Source: Thalassotalea mangrovi (GTDB lineage: Bacteria > Pseudomonadota > Gammaproteobacteria > Enterobacterales > Alteromonadaceae). Taken from it: a stretch of DNA of 64,000 bases. The notes beneath the pieces are model-generated. The model was not told the origin of the DNA. It worked only from the letters and a program-made list of their open reading frames with translations, and made no database searches. The position numbers and the translations under genes were made by a program. Position 1 is the stretch's first letter. Each line of letters begins with the position of its first letter. The stretch spans positions 62,001 through 126,000 of the forward strand of contig NZ_SWDB01000010.1 in NCBI RefSeq assembly GCF_005116735.1, given 5' to 3'. This document shows, one piece after another, positions 33,507 to 43,948 of the stretch.

Positions 33507-35524
33507 AAATACCTGCTTTTAATTACCAGACGTTGCCAGTAATTATCAGCGGTAATGGCGCTTGAGCCTTGTTGAGCCATCGTGGAAATCACAAGTTCAG
33601 GCGTAGAAAACAGGTCCGTAGACCAGTCGATATAGCGGGGGTATAGCACGAGCGTAGCATAGACAAGCTCGCTAAGTGAAACCTTTCTTCGCCGACGCGC
33701 AGGCGGACACTGATCCGTTGTTAACCCCCAGCCCGAGTAGAACGGCTGACCCCAGGTAACCACAGGTACGCCTTGTACTAACGCTTCGAAACCACTCAAT
33801 GAAGTCATGGTGTGCAATTCATCGATATGGGCATACAGTGAATTCAGTGATAGTTCGACAACCTGTTCATCAACACATTGTTGCCGGCAATCAGCGCTTA
33901 TTTGACCACCACGATTACCCGCAACCACGTCCGGATGCGGTTTGTAAATAATATGAGCATCGGGATTTTTCTCTCGCACCACCCACAATAGCGCTTCATT
34001 TGACTGTAATTTCGGGCTGCCGGTTTTAATCGATGCATCACCATCTACCTGCCCTACGACCAATAGTTTTCGCTTCGAATTCGAGGCCGGTTGATAGGTT
34101 TGTTTTATACCTACGTTGTATTTACTGACACCGGTTTGCTGCAACAAGGTAATCAGGTTTTCTCCGCGTCGGTTATGGTCTTGCTCGAACGCAAAGGTAT
34201 TTAAGTGAATTTCAAGATCGCTTGGCTTACGACTATCAAAATAAATACCATGAGAATCGATGGCCAAAGATGAGGGGCGACATAAATTCGAACCCAGGCC
34301 GCTGGAACGAATAAAGCCATCTTCGATGCGAATGCAATTTTCCAGCTCGGGGTACTTACCGCCCCAGACGACATTTTGTTCGCCGGCTTTTGGTTGTAAA
34401 ACAGGCTGTGATACAAATTTCAGCGTATCCGCCAGGTGAGCGCAAAATGATTTAATAAAAGCGCGTTTCCACAACGAAAAGCCAACCAGGTAAATCGTCG
34501 AATAAGGCTTGCTAGCGATTTTTTGCGATTCTGCCGACAGTGTCTCTTGTGATGAATACTGCGCAGCGATCAAATCGACGATCTCTTCCACTTCACAGCG
34601 TTGCTGACTAATCGGATTGTAATATTTGGGATACTCAATCAATGCCGCTGCAACAAGCGCTGGCAACGAAACTTGTTTATTCCGGCGAGCACATTGTTTG
34701 GCATCAAAGGTCAGGCCCCACCCCGCATAAAACGGCATACCAAAGCAATGTACGGGTTTATTGAGCAATAATCCCTCAAAGCCCATTTGCGAGGAAACTG
34801 TATACACTTCATCAACCGCATTGATTAACGCATGTGGATGACAGGCCTCGCTGATGATCAGCACATTATGCAAATTCGCACGGGCTAAAATACCTTTCTT
34901 ACTTCCTAAACGGGTATCCGGGTGGGTACGCAGAACCAAGGTAGCGTCAGGGTTATTTTTTTGTGCCTGTTCGGCCATCGCCATGAAATCGTCTTCCGTG
35001 GCAAGGGCACCGGTTACCGATAAATCACCGGCCACCTGATCGACAAGCAGGATTTTTTTTCCTGATACGGCGCTAAGCTTTTCAGCGATGTCAGCAGGCA
35101 GCGTCGTCGATTGATAACAATTGTATTTAGTGATGCAATGGCTGCGAATTTTTTCGATTAACCGCTCGGCGCGGGCCAGAATTTCCGGCTGTTTCTCTGT
35201 CTTTATCAGCGCTTCAAGCTGTGACGCCTGCCTCGCATCGTAATAAATCCCGGTATCATCACTCACCAAAGATACCGCATGTCCGTTCTTAGCCGGGTGA
35301 CCAATATAGCCAATAAAGCCATCTTCCAGGCTCAGGTACTGACACTGATGCTTTTGCGCCAACGCCCGCACGTTTTCAGTGTTAGCTTTTTGCCCCCAAC
35401 CGGCGAAGCTGTCTCGCTTACCTATTGGCAAAGAGCGCTTTGGAAGTCGCAAGGGCTCGCCCATGCATGCTTCAATACTGGAGCGTTTCTTCATAATCCC
35501 GGCGGATGAAATCCAAATCGTCAT
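33488..35524 (-). CDS. kpsC: KpsC-like dual-domain beta-Kdo transferase
   Basis: A 678-residue KpsC-type protein made of two homologous halves. Each half carries the LEDGFI/IEDGFIRSSGLG motif, GIYYDARQ/GIYFDSRKPSDLE, LLVDQVAGDLSV/LVVGQVDGDASIKTG, and a late VSSQMGFEGLLLNKPVHCFGMPFYAGWGLTFD / MTSLSGFEALVQGVPVVTWGQPFYSGWGLTTD block. The two domains alternate beta-2,4 and beta-2,7 Kdo additions on the lipid anchor. Length is normal for the family. It lies between the GT2 gene and KpsS in the operon. Confidence 0.93.
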   Translation of the reverse strand: MTIWISSAGIMKKRSSIEACMGEPLRLPKRSLPIGKRDSFAGWGQKANTENVRALAQKHQCQYLSLEDGFIGYIGHPAKNGHAVSLVSDDTGIYYDARQASQLEALIKTEKQPEILARAERLIEKIRSHCITKYNCYQSTTLPADIAEKLSAVSGKKILLVDQVAGDLSVTGALATEDDFMAMAEQAQKNNPDATLVLRTHPDTRLGSKKGILARANLHNVLIISEACHPHALINAVDEVYTVSSQMGFEGLLLNKPVHCFGMPFYAGWGLTFDAKQCARRNKQVSLPALVAAALIEYPKYYNPISQQRCEVEEIVDLIAAQYSSQETLSAESQKIASKPYSTIYLVGFSLWKRAFIKSFCAHLADTLKFVSQPVLQPKAGEQNVVWGGKYPELENCIRIEDGFIRSSGLGSNLCRPSSLAIDSHGIYFDSRKPSDLEIHLNTFAFEQDHNRRGENLITLLQQTGVSKYNVGIKQTYQPASNSKRKLLVVGQVDGDASIKTGSPKLQSNEALLWVVREKNPDAHIIYKPHPDVVAGNRGGQISADCRQQCVDEQVVELSLNSLYAHIDELHTMTSLSGFEALVQGVPVVTWGQPFYSGWGLTTDQCPPARRRRKVSLSELVYATLVLYPRYIDWSTDLFSTPELVISTMAQQGSSAITADNYWQRLVIKSRYLWQTFF

Positions 35525-35525
35525 G

Positions 35526-37589
35526 TCACTTGTAATTCGTATTGTTGTATCGAATGCCAGGTTTGAAGAATATTTTCTTCATTCCCTGAACCAAAGCATT
35601 TAAGGAGGCTTTATTGTAAATAACCGTTCTAAAGCGACTAAGTTTTTGATAACGATCGCTCCAGTAACGGTCAAACTGAGGGCTATTAAACGGAATAATG
35701 TCTCTACCCCGATTAAAATATATCGTGCTTTCGGAAAAGCCTCTGAGTTCATAAAACTTCAAAGATGTAACCCGTTCGATTACGTGTGCCTCAGAACTTC
35801 CAGGCTGTTCCAGCGTGAAAGCGAACGAATAACATTTAAACCTCAGGTAGTTAACGAACCGCAGCACCATTTCTCGATTTGGACTAAAGCCTTCCTGAAC
35901 TTTACTTAACAGATCTTGATGACTTGTAGCGAGAACATTTAATTGCTTGTGAGCAAACCAGCTAGTTGAAAGAAGATAGACCGCTTTACCACATATCGCA
36001 CCGTGCAAAGCTGAATAGGAATTAAATGCAACGATTGCATCAGCAAGCTCTTCAGCTTCAAAAATATCCTTGTCTTGCAGTGCAAATAATCTTTCTCGAT
36101 TACTTCTGATATTAAAATCTGACTTTGGATATAAGATCACCCAGCCTTCATTTAAGTTATTTACCAGATAGTTGATCGCTTTTAACGCTCGGCTTTTTGC
36201 CGATAACGAGCCCGATTCAATATTTGAAATCAATAACACCTTCTTACCTGAACTCGCGAAAGGTTCCGCTTTCAGTTTTGCCAGGCGTCTTTGACGCTTC
36301 TTTTCGTTGCTAAGCAGATAGCGAGTCACGTCAGCTAAATCAGAGCCATTTAGTTCTTTATTCCAGAGGCTTTCGGATAAAGGACGTCGAATATCCCATT
36401 GATCATTTTTGTTTATAAATATTGAATTAGGCAAGGCCCCTCGGCCTAGCATAAAAAAATCAAAATCGTTTTGTTTACACCATTGATAAACTAATTCGGA
36501 CTTTACATCATGTAAAGGAAGTTTAAACGCAAACTGAGTGATATGGTTTTCTTCCACCCAACGGGAGATATCTGCAAACGTCTCTAATGGTACAGCTGAA
36601 AATTTCACGAGCTCACCAAACACATTTGCCAGATAACGACTGGCCGTATAAACACTTGCTTCGAGCACGGCGGTTTTTTGTTGTCCCCAAACCAGCGGTG
36701 CTGGCTCTAGCATATCAAAATCGCGGTTCAGTTGGCGCTTGAGAAGTTTTTCATTACGCTTTTTGTTAGCGTGATATTCTGAACTTATCTGATGCGGTAC
36801 ATGTACCAGGTAAATGCCTTTCGCCCCCAACCAATCGCCATAAAGACGATAAATAGACTTCCAGCCCTTGTACTTTTTGATGTTCATAAAGTTCCCCTTC
36901 ATCGAACTCCATTTTCTAGGAAGAGGGTATCGCATGTTTTTGCGTATCAGTCGGGTATTAAACTCGTAATCTTCATATCCCCAGCCTTCAAAGTTCTCAT
37001 TCTGGCCACCACAACTTAAATAGAAATAGCGGTTAACGACAACGACTGAGGTACCATGGGAATATTTTTCCACGTTATCTTTATTAGATGACAACATCTG
37101 GTTAATACAAAACGACTTACGATGTGCAAGCGCCGTATTCTTGTATTGTTGATAACCCGAATCAGTCAGATAAATCACCGGACACATTAACAGGTGATCA
37201 ACGGTATTCTTCATATCGAGCATCTCAGCCTCGATAAGGATATCATCATAGAATGTCGGGTATGGCACCAGGTCAACATCCATGATTAACAAAAGCTGCC
37301 CTTTGGCATGCAGCGCGCCAAAATTTCGAGCTCTCGCCAGATTAAATTGAGATTCGGGATCCGCCTGGGTGGATAAGTAACGTATACCTAATTCAAAACA
37401 CTTATTTTGAATACTATCTGCATATGCCTGTTCGGAACCATCATCAACAATAAGAAATTCGACCTTGCTGTTGCGGGCTTCACAGCAAAACTCGATTCGT
37501 TCGAGTATGTCAAGTCTGGACTCTATCAGTCGAACCGGCACAATTACGCTTAATTCATACTCGCCCTGATTAAGATAAGGTATCGTCAT
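35526..37589 (-). CDS. two-domain capsule glycosyltransferase (GT2-type N-terminal domain)
   Basis: A 687-residue cytoplasmic glycosyltransferase. The N-terminal half is GT-A/GT2: LSVIVPVR, FLIVDDGSEQ, ARARNFGALHAKG, LLIMDVDLVP with the metal-binding DVD, and FEGWGYEDYEFNTRLIR, the galactosyltransferase-type acceptor motif also used by chondroitin synthases. The C-terminal half (about 320-687) has KKVLLISNIESGSLSAKSRA and AIVAFNSYSALHGAICGKAVYLLSTSW. This resembles the polysaccharide-export/KpsC-type nucleotide-sugar domains, so two sugars may be handled by one protein. It overlaps the upstream gene by ATGA and ends one base before KpsC. The sugar specificity is not readable. Confidence 0.8.
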   Translation of the reverse strand: MTIPYLNQGEYELSVIVPVRLIESRLDILERIEFCCEARNSKVEFLIVDDGSEQAYADSIQNKCFELGIRYLSTQADPESQFNLARARNFGALHAKGQLLLIMDVDLVPYPTFYDDILIEAEMLDMKNTVDHLLMCPVIYLTDSGYQQYKNTALAHRKSFCINQMLSSNKDNVEKYSHGTSVVVVNRYFYLSCGGQNENFEGWGYEDYEFNTRLIRKNMRYPLPRKWSSMKGNFMNIKKYKGWKSIYRLYGDWLGAKGIYLVHVPHQISSEYHANKKRNEKLLKRQLNRDFDMLEPAPLVWGQQKTAVLEASVYTASRYLANVFGELVKFSAVPLETFADISRWVEENHITQFAFKLPLHDVKSELVYQWCKQNDFDFFMLGRGALPNSIFINKNDQWDIRRPLSESLWNKELNGSDLADVTRYLLSNEKKRQRRLAKLKAEPFASSGKKVLLISNIESGSLSAKSRALKAINYLVNNLNEGWVILYPKSDFNIRSNRERLFALQDKDIFEAEELADAIVAFNSYSALHGAICGKAVYLLSTSWFAHKQLNVLATSHQDLLSKVQEGFSPNREMVLRFVNYLRFKCYSFAFTLEQPGSSEAHVIERVTSLKFYELRGFSESTIYFNRGRDIIPFNSPQFDRYWSDRYQKLSRFRTVIYNKASLNALVQGMKKIFFKPGIRYNNTNYK

Positions 37590-39772
37590 AAATGCTTATA
37601 AAGTTGGAAGAACGTGTTGCTGCATCGCGCTTTCAACGCAGCTTTCAAGGATTTTTTGCTTTGACTGAACGCGATAATTTCTTCGCTGTGGGCGCGATAA
37701 ATTTTGTTTTGCACTCTTTGTGAAAATTGGCCAATTATTCCACGAAACTGTTCCAGAAATCGAACCTTCAAGTCAAACAGCTCTTGATTGTACACTTTAT
37801 TTTCATTTACCGAAGCTTGAGGTCTAAGCTGCACCAAAGCCTCTGTAACGCAGCCCATTTTAAAGTGCTGAAAAAAACGAAGATTAAATTCCAAATCCTG
37901 ATGCCTGCGATAGCTTTCATCAAAACCTGCAAGGCGGTACACAGCCTCACGTTTATAAGTTGCCGTATTGGTATGCAAATAATGCTTTTGATAATCCAGT
38001 GTCAGGATATACTCGGTAAGGTCACCGGCTAGAAAGCGTTTTTCTGCATTTCCATTCTCGTTACCGTTTCTATAACCACAATAAACCGCGCCAATTTCGG
38101 CTGGTGTCATTGCTAATACCTCAACACTTTTTGACAGCCTGCCAGGCAAATAACAATCGTCATCATCTAAAAAGCACAAGTATTCACCTGAAGCGGCAAA
38201 AATCCCGGTATTGCGCGCTGCGGAGCCATTACGATTCTCCGAATGAGGAATATAGACAATGTTCGTGGTCGGGTTTTGCTGCTTCAGCTGCGTTACTAAA
38301 TCTTCGACCAATCGTTGCGTTTCGCAGCCAAGCCCATTGTCATCGACAACGATAATCTCTTTATCAACATAATCTTGTTCAATCACCGACTGCAAAGCCA
38401 AAGCAAGGCTGCTGGTGCGCTTATATGTGGTAATGATCACAGATACACGGCCATTAACCATAGAGCCATATTGAGGCTTCATCTCCCTCAACCGACAATC
38501 GTTGGAGAGGGGCTTTGAACTGACAGTCGGAAATTTAGCATCGATAAATGCGTTGACATCAAATTCGCTAAGCGGCTCGCTACCGGTTACCTGAACAGAG
38601 AAATCCGCCTCTGGAGCATTAACAGCGGTCAATGCTTGTTCGTCCATGACTGAGAAGCCCGACAAACTTTCCCCTGAGAACTGATGGACCGGACGTGGCC
38701 CATCAACACTTGGACGGAAAATCCTTAGCTCGAACGGCCGACTCGCTGCTTCGCTAAAAGACGGTAGATATTTCAGATTCTGAGCATCATTAATAAATAC
38801 ATTGATACTCGGCTTAGGCAATGGAAAATCGAATTTTTGCATTGCCCAGCGCATTTGCTGAGCCTGCGTTTCCTGGCAACGGTTACCTCGAATACCGCTT
38901 GTGCGCACATCCGGAATAACGATATTTGGATAAGCGACCACACACTGCTGGGGGTATTTTTTATAGATATGTCCCAGTGGTAAATGATCAAAAGGCGCTT
39001 CAAAGCCAGAGGCCAGCTCAATCAACTCATCTGCAATTGATACGTCCAGCGCCAATGCAAAAGACCCACAAGTTGCCAGACATTCCGCCTGATAATATCC
39101 TAACCGCTTGGCTTCATCTAAATCTACCCCACTCCAATCGTATTGAGAGGCGCCAAGATGCAACACTTTCCAGTCTTCTGGAATCGAGCTAATCAGTTGA
39201 CCAGATGCTTGGTGAAAGTCATTCGCCAGAACCACATCGTCTTCGAGGATCAGGATACGGCTTAATCCCTTTGCTTTAGCCTGCTGCAACAGTTCAATGT
39301 AGGTATACAAGTATCCGACCGCACCCGCTGACTCGATAAAACCAACGGATCGCTTCTGTTCGAGCTCGGAATACGCGGGAAAATGTTGCAGTTTGCCTAA
39401 CGGTCGTTGTTGATATGCCTGAAAAGTCTCATGTGCTCTGCCCTTGCGCCCATCAATGGCATTAAAGAACTCAAAATTTATACCTCGACGGTTAAGGTGA
39501 TGAGCAATTTTATAGCGTTTTTCAACATCTCGTTGCAGATTAACCACAAAAACACCATCGAACTTTGACGCAAAGCTTTCCGCCATTCTTTGTTCGACAT
39601 TTGGTAATTGAAAGTCAGTAGTCGATGGGTGATTAAGTCGCTGCCTACACAGGTGCATGTTAGCCTGCACTATAGATCGCCCAAAGCGCTCCCCTGCTAA
39701 TTCATACAGAGAGAGCGCCTTGCCATAATCACCACTATCAAAGGCCATAGCAGCCTGTCGAAATAAACTCAT
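37586..39772 (-). CDS. GT25-GT2 fusion glycosyltransferase
   Basis: A 728-residue protein with three parts. Residues 1-50 (FRQAAMAFDSGDYGKALSLYELAGERFG...ANMHLCRQRL) form a small TPR-like helical module, also seen at the start of the glycosaminoglycan synthase homologue in this operon. About 70-330 is a GT25 domain (VVNLQRDVEKRYKIAHHL, FNAIDGRKG, ILILEDDVVL with the EDD metal site). About 430-700 is a GT2 domain (VSVIITTYKR, VVDDNG, ARNTGIFAASGEYLCFLDDDD). GT25 members add galactose-type residues to LPS. The fusion suggests two successive transfers or a transferase pair for capsule side chains. Specificity unknown. Confidence 0.82.
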   Translation of the reverse strand: MSLFRQAAMAFDSGDYGKALSLYELAGERFGRSIVQANMHLCRQRLNHPSTTDFQLPNVEQRMAESFASKFDGVFVVNLQRDVEKRYKIAHHLNRRGINFEFFNAIDGRKGRAHETFQAYQQRPLGKLQHFPAYSELEQKRSVGFIESAGAVGYLYTYIELLQQAKAKGLSRILILEDDVVLANDFHQASGQLISSIPEDWKVLHLGASQYDWSGVDLDEAKRLGYYQAECLATCGSFALALDVSIADELIELASGFEAPFDHLPLGHIYKKYPQQCVVAYPNIVIPDVRTSGIRGNRCQETQAQQMRWAMQKFDFPLPKPSINVFINDAQNLKYLPSFSEAASRPFELRIFRPSVDGPRPVHQFSGESLSGFSVMDEQALTAVNAPEADFSVQVTGSEPLSEFDVNAFIDAKFPTVSSKPLSNDCRLREMKPQYGSMVNGRVSVIITTYKRTSSLALALQSVIEQDYVDKEIIVVDDNGLGCETQRLVEDLVTQLKQQNPTTNIVYIPHSENRNGSAARNTGIFAASGEYLCFLDDDDCYLPGRLSKSVEVLAMTPAEIGAVYCGYRNGNENGNAEKRFLAGDLTEYILTLDYQKHYLHTNTATYKREAVYRLAGFDESYRRHQDLEFNLRFFQHFKMGCVTEALVQLRPQASVNENKVYNQELFDLKVRFLEQFRGIIGQFSQRVQNKIYRAHSEEIIAFSQSKKSLKAALKARCSNTFFQLYKHL

Positions 39773-39801
39773 TAAACGATGGGATAAATCAAATGATGTT
39801 G

Positions 39802-40974
39802 TTAGTCGTTACCGAATAGGTCACGGGTATACACTTTTGCAACGACATCACGAATATTGTCGGTCAGGCGATTAGCAACGATGACATCCGACATTTGCTT
39901 AAATTCATTCAGGTCTTTAACCACTTTGGAATGGAAGAACTCATCTTCTTCCATCACCGGCTCATATATGACCACTTCAATGCCTTTAGCTTTAATTCGC
40001 TTAATCACTCCCTGAATAGAAGATGCACGAAAATTATCGGAACCCGATTTCATCACCAGGCGGTAAATACCAACCACTTCGGGATTGCGCTTTATGATTG
40101 AATCGGCAATAAAATCCTTGCGGGTAACATTGGCATCAACAATAGCCTGGATCATGTTATTTGGCACATCCTGGTAATTAGCCAGCAGTTGCTTGGTATC
40201 TTTTGGCAGGCAATATCCGCCATAACCAAATGACGGGTTGTTGTAATGCGTCCCTATTCGTGGATCCAGCCCCACCCCTTCAATAATCTGGCGAGTATCT
40301 AAGCCATGTGTCTCGGCATAGGTGTCGAGTTCATTAAAGTAAGCTACGCGCATCGCCAGATACGTATTTGAAAATAACTTGATGGCTTCGGCTTCTGTGG
40401 GATTAGTGAATAAAACATCAATATCTTGCTTAACCGCACCTTGAATCAGTAATTCCGTGTAAATTGATGCACGCTCAGACTTCTCACCAACGATGATTCT
40501 TGATGGGTAAAGATTGTCATGCAAGGCTCGGCCTTCTCGCAAGAATTCAGGAGAAAACATCAGATTTTCACAGTTCAATTCTTTCTTGATATTTTCCGTA
40601 AAACCAACCGGAACCGTGGACTTGATCACCATGACAGCGTTCGGGTTAATCGCCATCACATCTTTAATCACCGCTTCAACCGATTTGGTATTAAAGTAAT
40701 TCGTTTCCGGATCATAATCTGTAGGTGTGGCGATAATGACAAAATCAGCGTTTTTATACGCCAGTTCTTTATCAAGCGTCGCTGTAAAATTAAGCGTTTT
40801 CTCATTTAAAAACTGTTCAATTTCGGCATCGACAATTGGAGATTTTTTATTATTTAGCAGTTCAACTTTTTCTGGAACGATATCCAAAGCGATAACTTGA
40901 TTATATTGCGCCAGCAAAACGGCGCTGGAAAGGCCGACATATCCTGTGCCGGCAATGGTAATGTTCATGTTCAT
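39802..40974 (-). CDS. ugd: UDP-glucose 6-dehydrogenase (capsule operon copy)
   Basis: A roughly 390-residue UDP-glucose dehydrogenase providing UDP-glucuronate for the capsule. [15 protein letters not shown] binds [12 protein letters not shown] and [26 protein letters not shown] are conserved, and [18 protein letters not shown] contains the catalytic Cys. By eye most positions match the solo plus-strand copy. The start is taken at the ATG whose TGA overlaps the stop of the preceding gene (ATGA). Its presence in the operon argues that the polymer contains glucuronic acid or a derivative. Confidence 0.93.
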   Translation of the reverse strand: MNMNITIAGTGYVGLSSAVLLAQYNQVIALDIVPEKVELLNNKKSPIVDAEIEQFLNEKTLNFTATLDKELAYKNADFVIIATPTDYDPETNYFNTKSVEAVIKDVMAINPNAVMVIKSTVPVGFTENIKKELNCENLMFSPEFLREGRALHDNLYPSRIIVGEKSERASIYTELLIQGAVKQDIDVLFTNPTEAEAIKLFSNTYLAMRVAYFNELDTYAETHGLDTRQIIEGVGLDPRIGTHYNNPSFGYGGYCLPKDTKQLLANYQDVPNNMIQAIVDANVTRKDFIADSIIKRNPEVVGIYRLVMKSGSDNFRASSIQGVIKRIKAKGIEVVIYEPVMEEDEFFHSKVVKDLNEFKQMSDVIVANRLTDNIRDVVAKVYTRDLFGND

Positions 40975-41903
40975 TTTTCGTTTATCAACGCTATGTTGTT
41001 CCAAAAATCATTGGCACTTTTGCGAGAGTTAAATAGTTTGGCATCCAACCAAACATCGACAATCCTATCCCTTATATCGAGGGCTGGAGGAATCTCTCCA
41101 TTTTTTACAAATCGGTTTCGATGTAAGCCTATCCACTTAACTTTACAGCCATTAACAACATTCAAGACTCTATCAATGGAGTCTTCTGTATCAGGATACT
41201 TAGCAAAAAATGTTGCCCATATCCTGTCTCCAGGGTTGCCTATATGATAACTACTTTCTAATAAATCGTATTTCTTAAGGTAAGAAAAATATAACAAGAA
41301 CTCTGTTACGTATTTATTGCCATTGATGACTTCGGCAATATTTTTATCATATTCTCGCTCTAAAAATTCCAACAGCCCGAGAGCATGCTTAGTTATCATT
41401 AAGTATGGAGTGGCTGGTGAAATAAAAGAATCAACATTTTGATCGACTAGTTGCATGATCTCGCCACTTGCGTTTAAGTAGTTTCCCCATAGAGCAACGT
41501 TAGTTTCCATATATGTGATAGGTTTATCACCATAAAACAAGTCACTATATTCAAGACCTTTAATTAAGTGATTTTTCGCATCCAAAATTAAATAATTTTC
41601 GTTTTTGATATGCTTAGAAATTAATATTTTTAAAGCTTGTTGAGTATACCAATCCCGAGTCGGAGGAATATTTGAGTCTAGCAGTAATTCCTCAGACGAA
41701 ATGATGAGTAATTCGCAACTTTCTGTTAAGAAAGATTGATATACGGACTTCAACAATACATATGTCTCATCGGAGAAATCATCATTCACGATCACTACTA
41801 TTTGAGAAATATCTAAATTTTTCGTATGGAGTTCTATGGATTTGGCTTGTAATTGAAGAAGAGGAAGCTCTTTTCCAAAAACGATAGATACAAGAGATAT
41901 CAT
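40971..41903 (-). CDS. DUF6492-like putative glycosyltransferase of the capsule operon
   Basis: A 310-residue protein with a GT-A-like start: [24 protein letters not shown], then [12 protein letters not shown]. Later it has [34 protein letters not shown], in which LILDAKN occupies the usual metal-motif position, and [16 protein letters not shown]. This organisation matches the DUF6492 family of presumed glycosyltransferases. It overlaps the glycosaminoglycan synthase homologue by one base and the next gene by ATGA, so it is tightly coupled to both. Whether it compensates for the missing C-terminal part of that synthase is open. Confidence 0.65.
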   Translation of the reverse strand: MISLVSIVFGKELPLLQLQAKSIELHTKNLDISQIVVIVNDDFSDETYVLLKSVYQSFLTESCELLIISSEELLLDSNIPPTRDWYTQQALKILISKHIKNENYLILDAKNHLIKGLEYSDLFYGDKPITYMETNVALWGNYLNASGEIMQLVDQNVDSFISPATPYLMITKHALGLLEFLEREYDKNIAEVINGNKYVTEFLLYFSYLKKYDLLESSYHIGNPGDRIWATFFAKYPDTEDSIDRVLNVVNGCKVKWIGLHRNRFVKNGEIPPALDIRDRIVDVWLDAKLFNSRKSANDFWNNIALINEK

Positions 41904-43948
41904 TAAAGTAACTCCGCTGATTGTTTCTTAAATAGATATTTACGACAAGCATCATCATCAATGTTTAATGGATGATAATTCCACTGGTTAATTCCCTGAC
42001 GCTCGAATGTTTTATTAACCACTTTAAAGTGGTTCTCTTTTTGCTTTCCTAGCTTTTTAATCGAGGTATTTTCACCATGCAAAGTGCGGTTGTAGGATAT
42101 TTTATTGATGTGCTTAATAGGGCCAACTTCACTGATTTTTAGATACATATCGTAATCAACAGCGTTTTCAATCGTTTCATCAAACCCTGACGTCAGATAC
42201 CACGCCCGAGCGGTAAACATTCTAAAGTGATGAAGTATCATCGCTGTGGTTAGTTTCTCGCGCGAAAACTCAGGCCAGTTGTAGCCATTGGCGATTAAAT
42301 TACCATCGCCATCTACATTACGGTTTGTTGTATAAACACAGGCGAGGCTATGATCTTTCATAAACTCATTAAGACATAATTCAACCGCGTCCGGCTCTAC
42401 ATAATCGTCAGAATCCAGTTGTGCGATGTAATAGCCACGGCACATTTTGACTGCGGAATTAGATGCTTTGGCGATCCCGCCATTTTGTTGAGACATAATA
42501 CGCACTCTGGGGTTACTACCATATCGCGCTTTCAGGATTTTCAGGGTGTTATCCGTTGAACCATCGTCACAAATACAGACTTCAATATCTGTTACCGTTT
42601 GGTTCAGGGCGCTATCGACACAGCGTTCAATGTAATCTTCACAGTTGTATGCGGGGATGTAGAACGACACAAGTGGTACTCTTTTCAATACCGCAGATTC
42701 TACCTCTTGAATTTTTCGGTAAAAATAAGGGACTTTCTCAGCCACAAGCTTACTGGTAATTAGCTTACCATCTGCTCTGTCAGTTTCATTTTCTTTACCC
42801 GGAGGCTCTTGGTGATAGGCCATACCGCCATCAACAGAACGAAAGAAACAACCATGTTTGTATAAGCGATAACCAAACTCATTATCTTCACCACCCCAAT
42901 GGGTAAATTCTTCGTCAAACCATCCTGCAATTTCCAGCCATTTCTTTGCGAATGCAACATTGCCTCCGCTAAAATAACGAAACGGAGAATCGCACAGCCT
43001 AAGCTGCTCGGTCTCCTCAAATACGCTAAGTCGCCAGTCAACTGACACCTGGTTACTGATGGTACCGGCAACCACATTATTGGTGATAACTTCCGGTAAA
43101 GTAGATATTAGATTTGGTTTCGCTAAAAACTGATTAGCAGACATGCCATTGGTGTCGATGTATTTTCTCGGGCCAATTAAGGCCACATCGTCAGATTGCT
43201 CAAGAAGTTCCATGTAGGATTGAACCCACTTCCTATTCGGAGCCATATCGCAATCCAGGATAGAAACGAAGTCATACTTTGCCGTTCTCATCCCTAAATT
43301 TCTAACGGCACAAAGTTGATAACCATTGTCACGCTGACGCACATATTTGATATCTAACTTGTCTTCGTATTTACGTACAATGGTATCGACAGCATCTTGA
43401 CTACCATCGTCTGCGACGATGACTTCAAATGGGTAATCCGTAATCTGATTCACTAAACAGGCAAGGGTTATATCTAAGATATTCAGCCTGTTAAATGTAG
43501 GAATAATGACACTTAACCCCAGGTCTTTTTTAGGCTTCTGTTCTGACTTAGGGTTATTTTTCATTTTCCAAATAAAATCGTTAGTACTGTCAGGTAACGG
43601 TTGAAGCTCCAAGTCTTTGGGCCAATCCCCAGGAATCGGATTTACGGGTTTGACTGGGACGTCTTCAGATTTTCTCTGATGCAGGGTTTTAAGATGGTTG
43701 ATTAGATTAGCTCGCTCTTGTCGATCTAACTTGATATCACCAGAATTCGCGAGCATTAGCCGGGTAATATCATCATGGTAAGGTTCTAATGAAACATCCT
43801 GTCCCAATTGTTTCTTACACAATAATATGTTTACGTGAACCAGTTCTTCGCCGTATTTATTAGCGGCAAGCTCATATTTTTCAAGGGCTTGTTTATATTT
43901 TCCTGAAAAATATAATTTTTGAGCTTGATCAAAAATATTTTTATTCAT
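41903..43948 (-). CDS. class II glycosaminoglycan (hyaluronan/chondroitin) synthase homologue
   Basis: A 681-residue dual-GT2 polymerase that aligns with Pasteurella PmHAS/PmCS and E. coli KfoC from memory. Residues 1-50 form the same N-terminal helical module. GT domain 1 (about 150-400) has LDCDMAPN, FSGGNVAFAKKW, HWGGEDNEFGYRL and AYHQEPPGKENETDR. GT domain 2 (about 425-650) has FYIPAYNCEDYIERCVDSAL, QLDSDDYVEPDAVE, NGYNWPEFSREKLTTAM and ENAVDYDMYLK. These enzymes add GlcUA and a HexNAc alternately. The chain stops where PmHAS (972 residues) continues with a C-terminal membrane-association region. Truncated PmHAS of about 703 residues is known to be soluble and active, so catalysis is plausible. 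GlcNAc versus GalNAc cannot be read. ATG chosen over an upstream TTG. Confidence 0.9.
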   Translation of the reverse strand: MNKNIFDQAQKLYFSGKYKQALEKYELAANKYGEELVHVNILLCKKQLGQDVSLEPYHDDITRLMLANSGDIKLDRQERANLINHLKTLHQRKSEDVPVKPVNPIPGDWPKDLELQPLPDSTNDFIWKMKNNPKSEQKPKKDLGLSVIIPTFNRLNILDITLACLVNQITDYPFEVIVADDGSQDAVDTIVRKYEDKLDIKYVRQRDNGYQLCAVRNLGMRTAKYDFVSILDCDMAPNRKWVQSYMELLEQSDDVALIGPRKYIDTNGMSANQFLAKPNLISTLPEVITNNVVAGTISNQVSVDWRLSVFEETEQLRLCDSPFRYFSGGNVAFAKKWLEIAGWFDEEFTHWGGEDNEFGYRLYKHGCFFRSVDGGMAYHQEPPGKENETDRADGKLITSKLVAEKVPYFYRKIQEVESAVLKRVPLVSFYIPAYNCEDYIERCVDSALNQTVTDIEVCICDDGSTDNTLKILKARYGSNPRVRIMSQQNGGIAKASNSAVKMCRGYYIAQLDSDDYVEPDAVELCLNEFMKDHSLACVYTTNRNVDGDGNLIANGYNWPEFSREKLTTAMILHHFRMFTARAWYLTSGFDETIENAVDYDMYLKISEVGPIKHINKISYNRTLHGENTSIKKLGKQKENHFKVVNKTFERQGINQWNYHPLNIDDDACRKYLFKKQSAELL

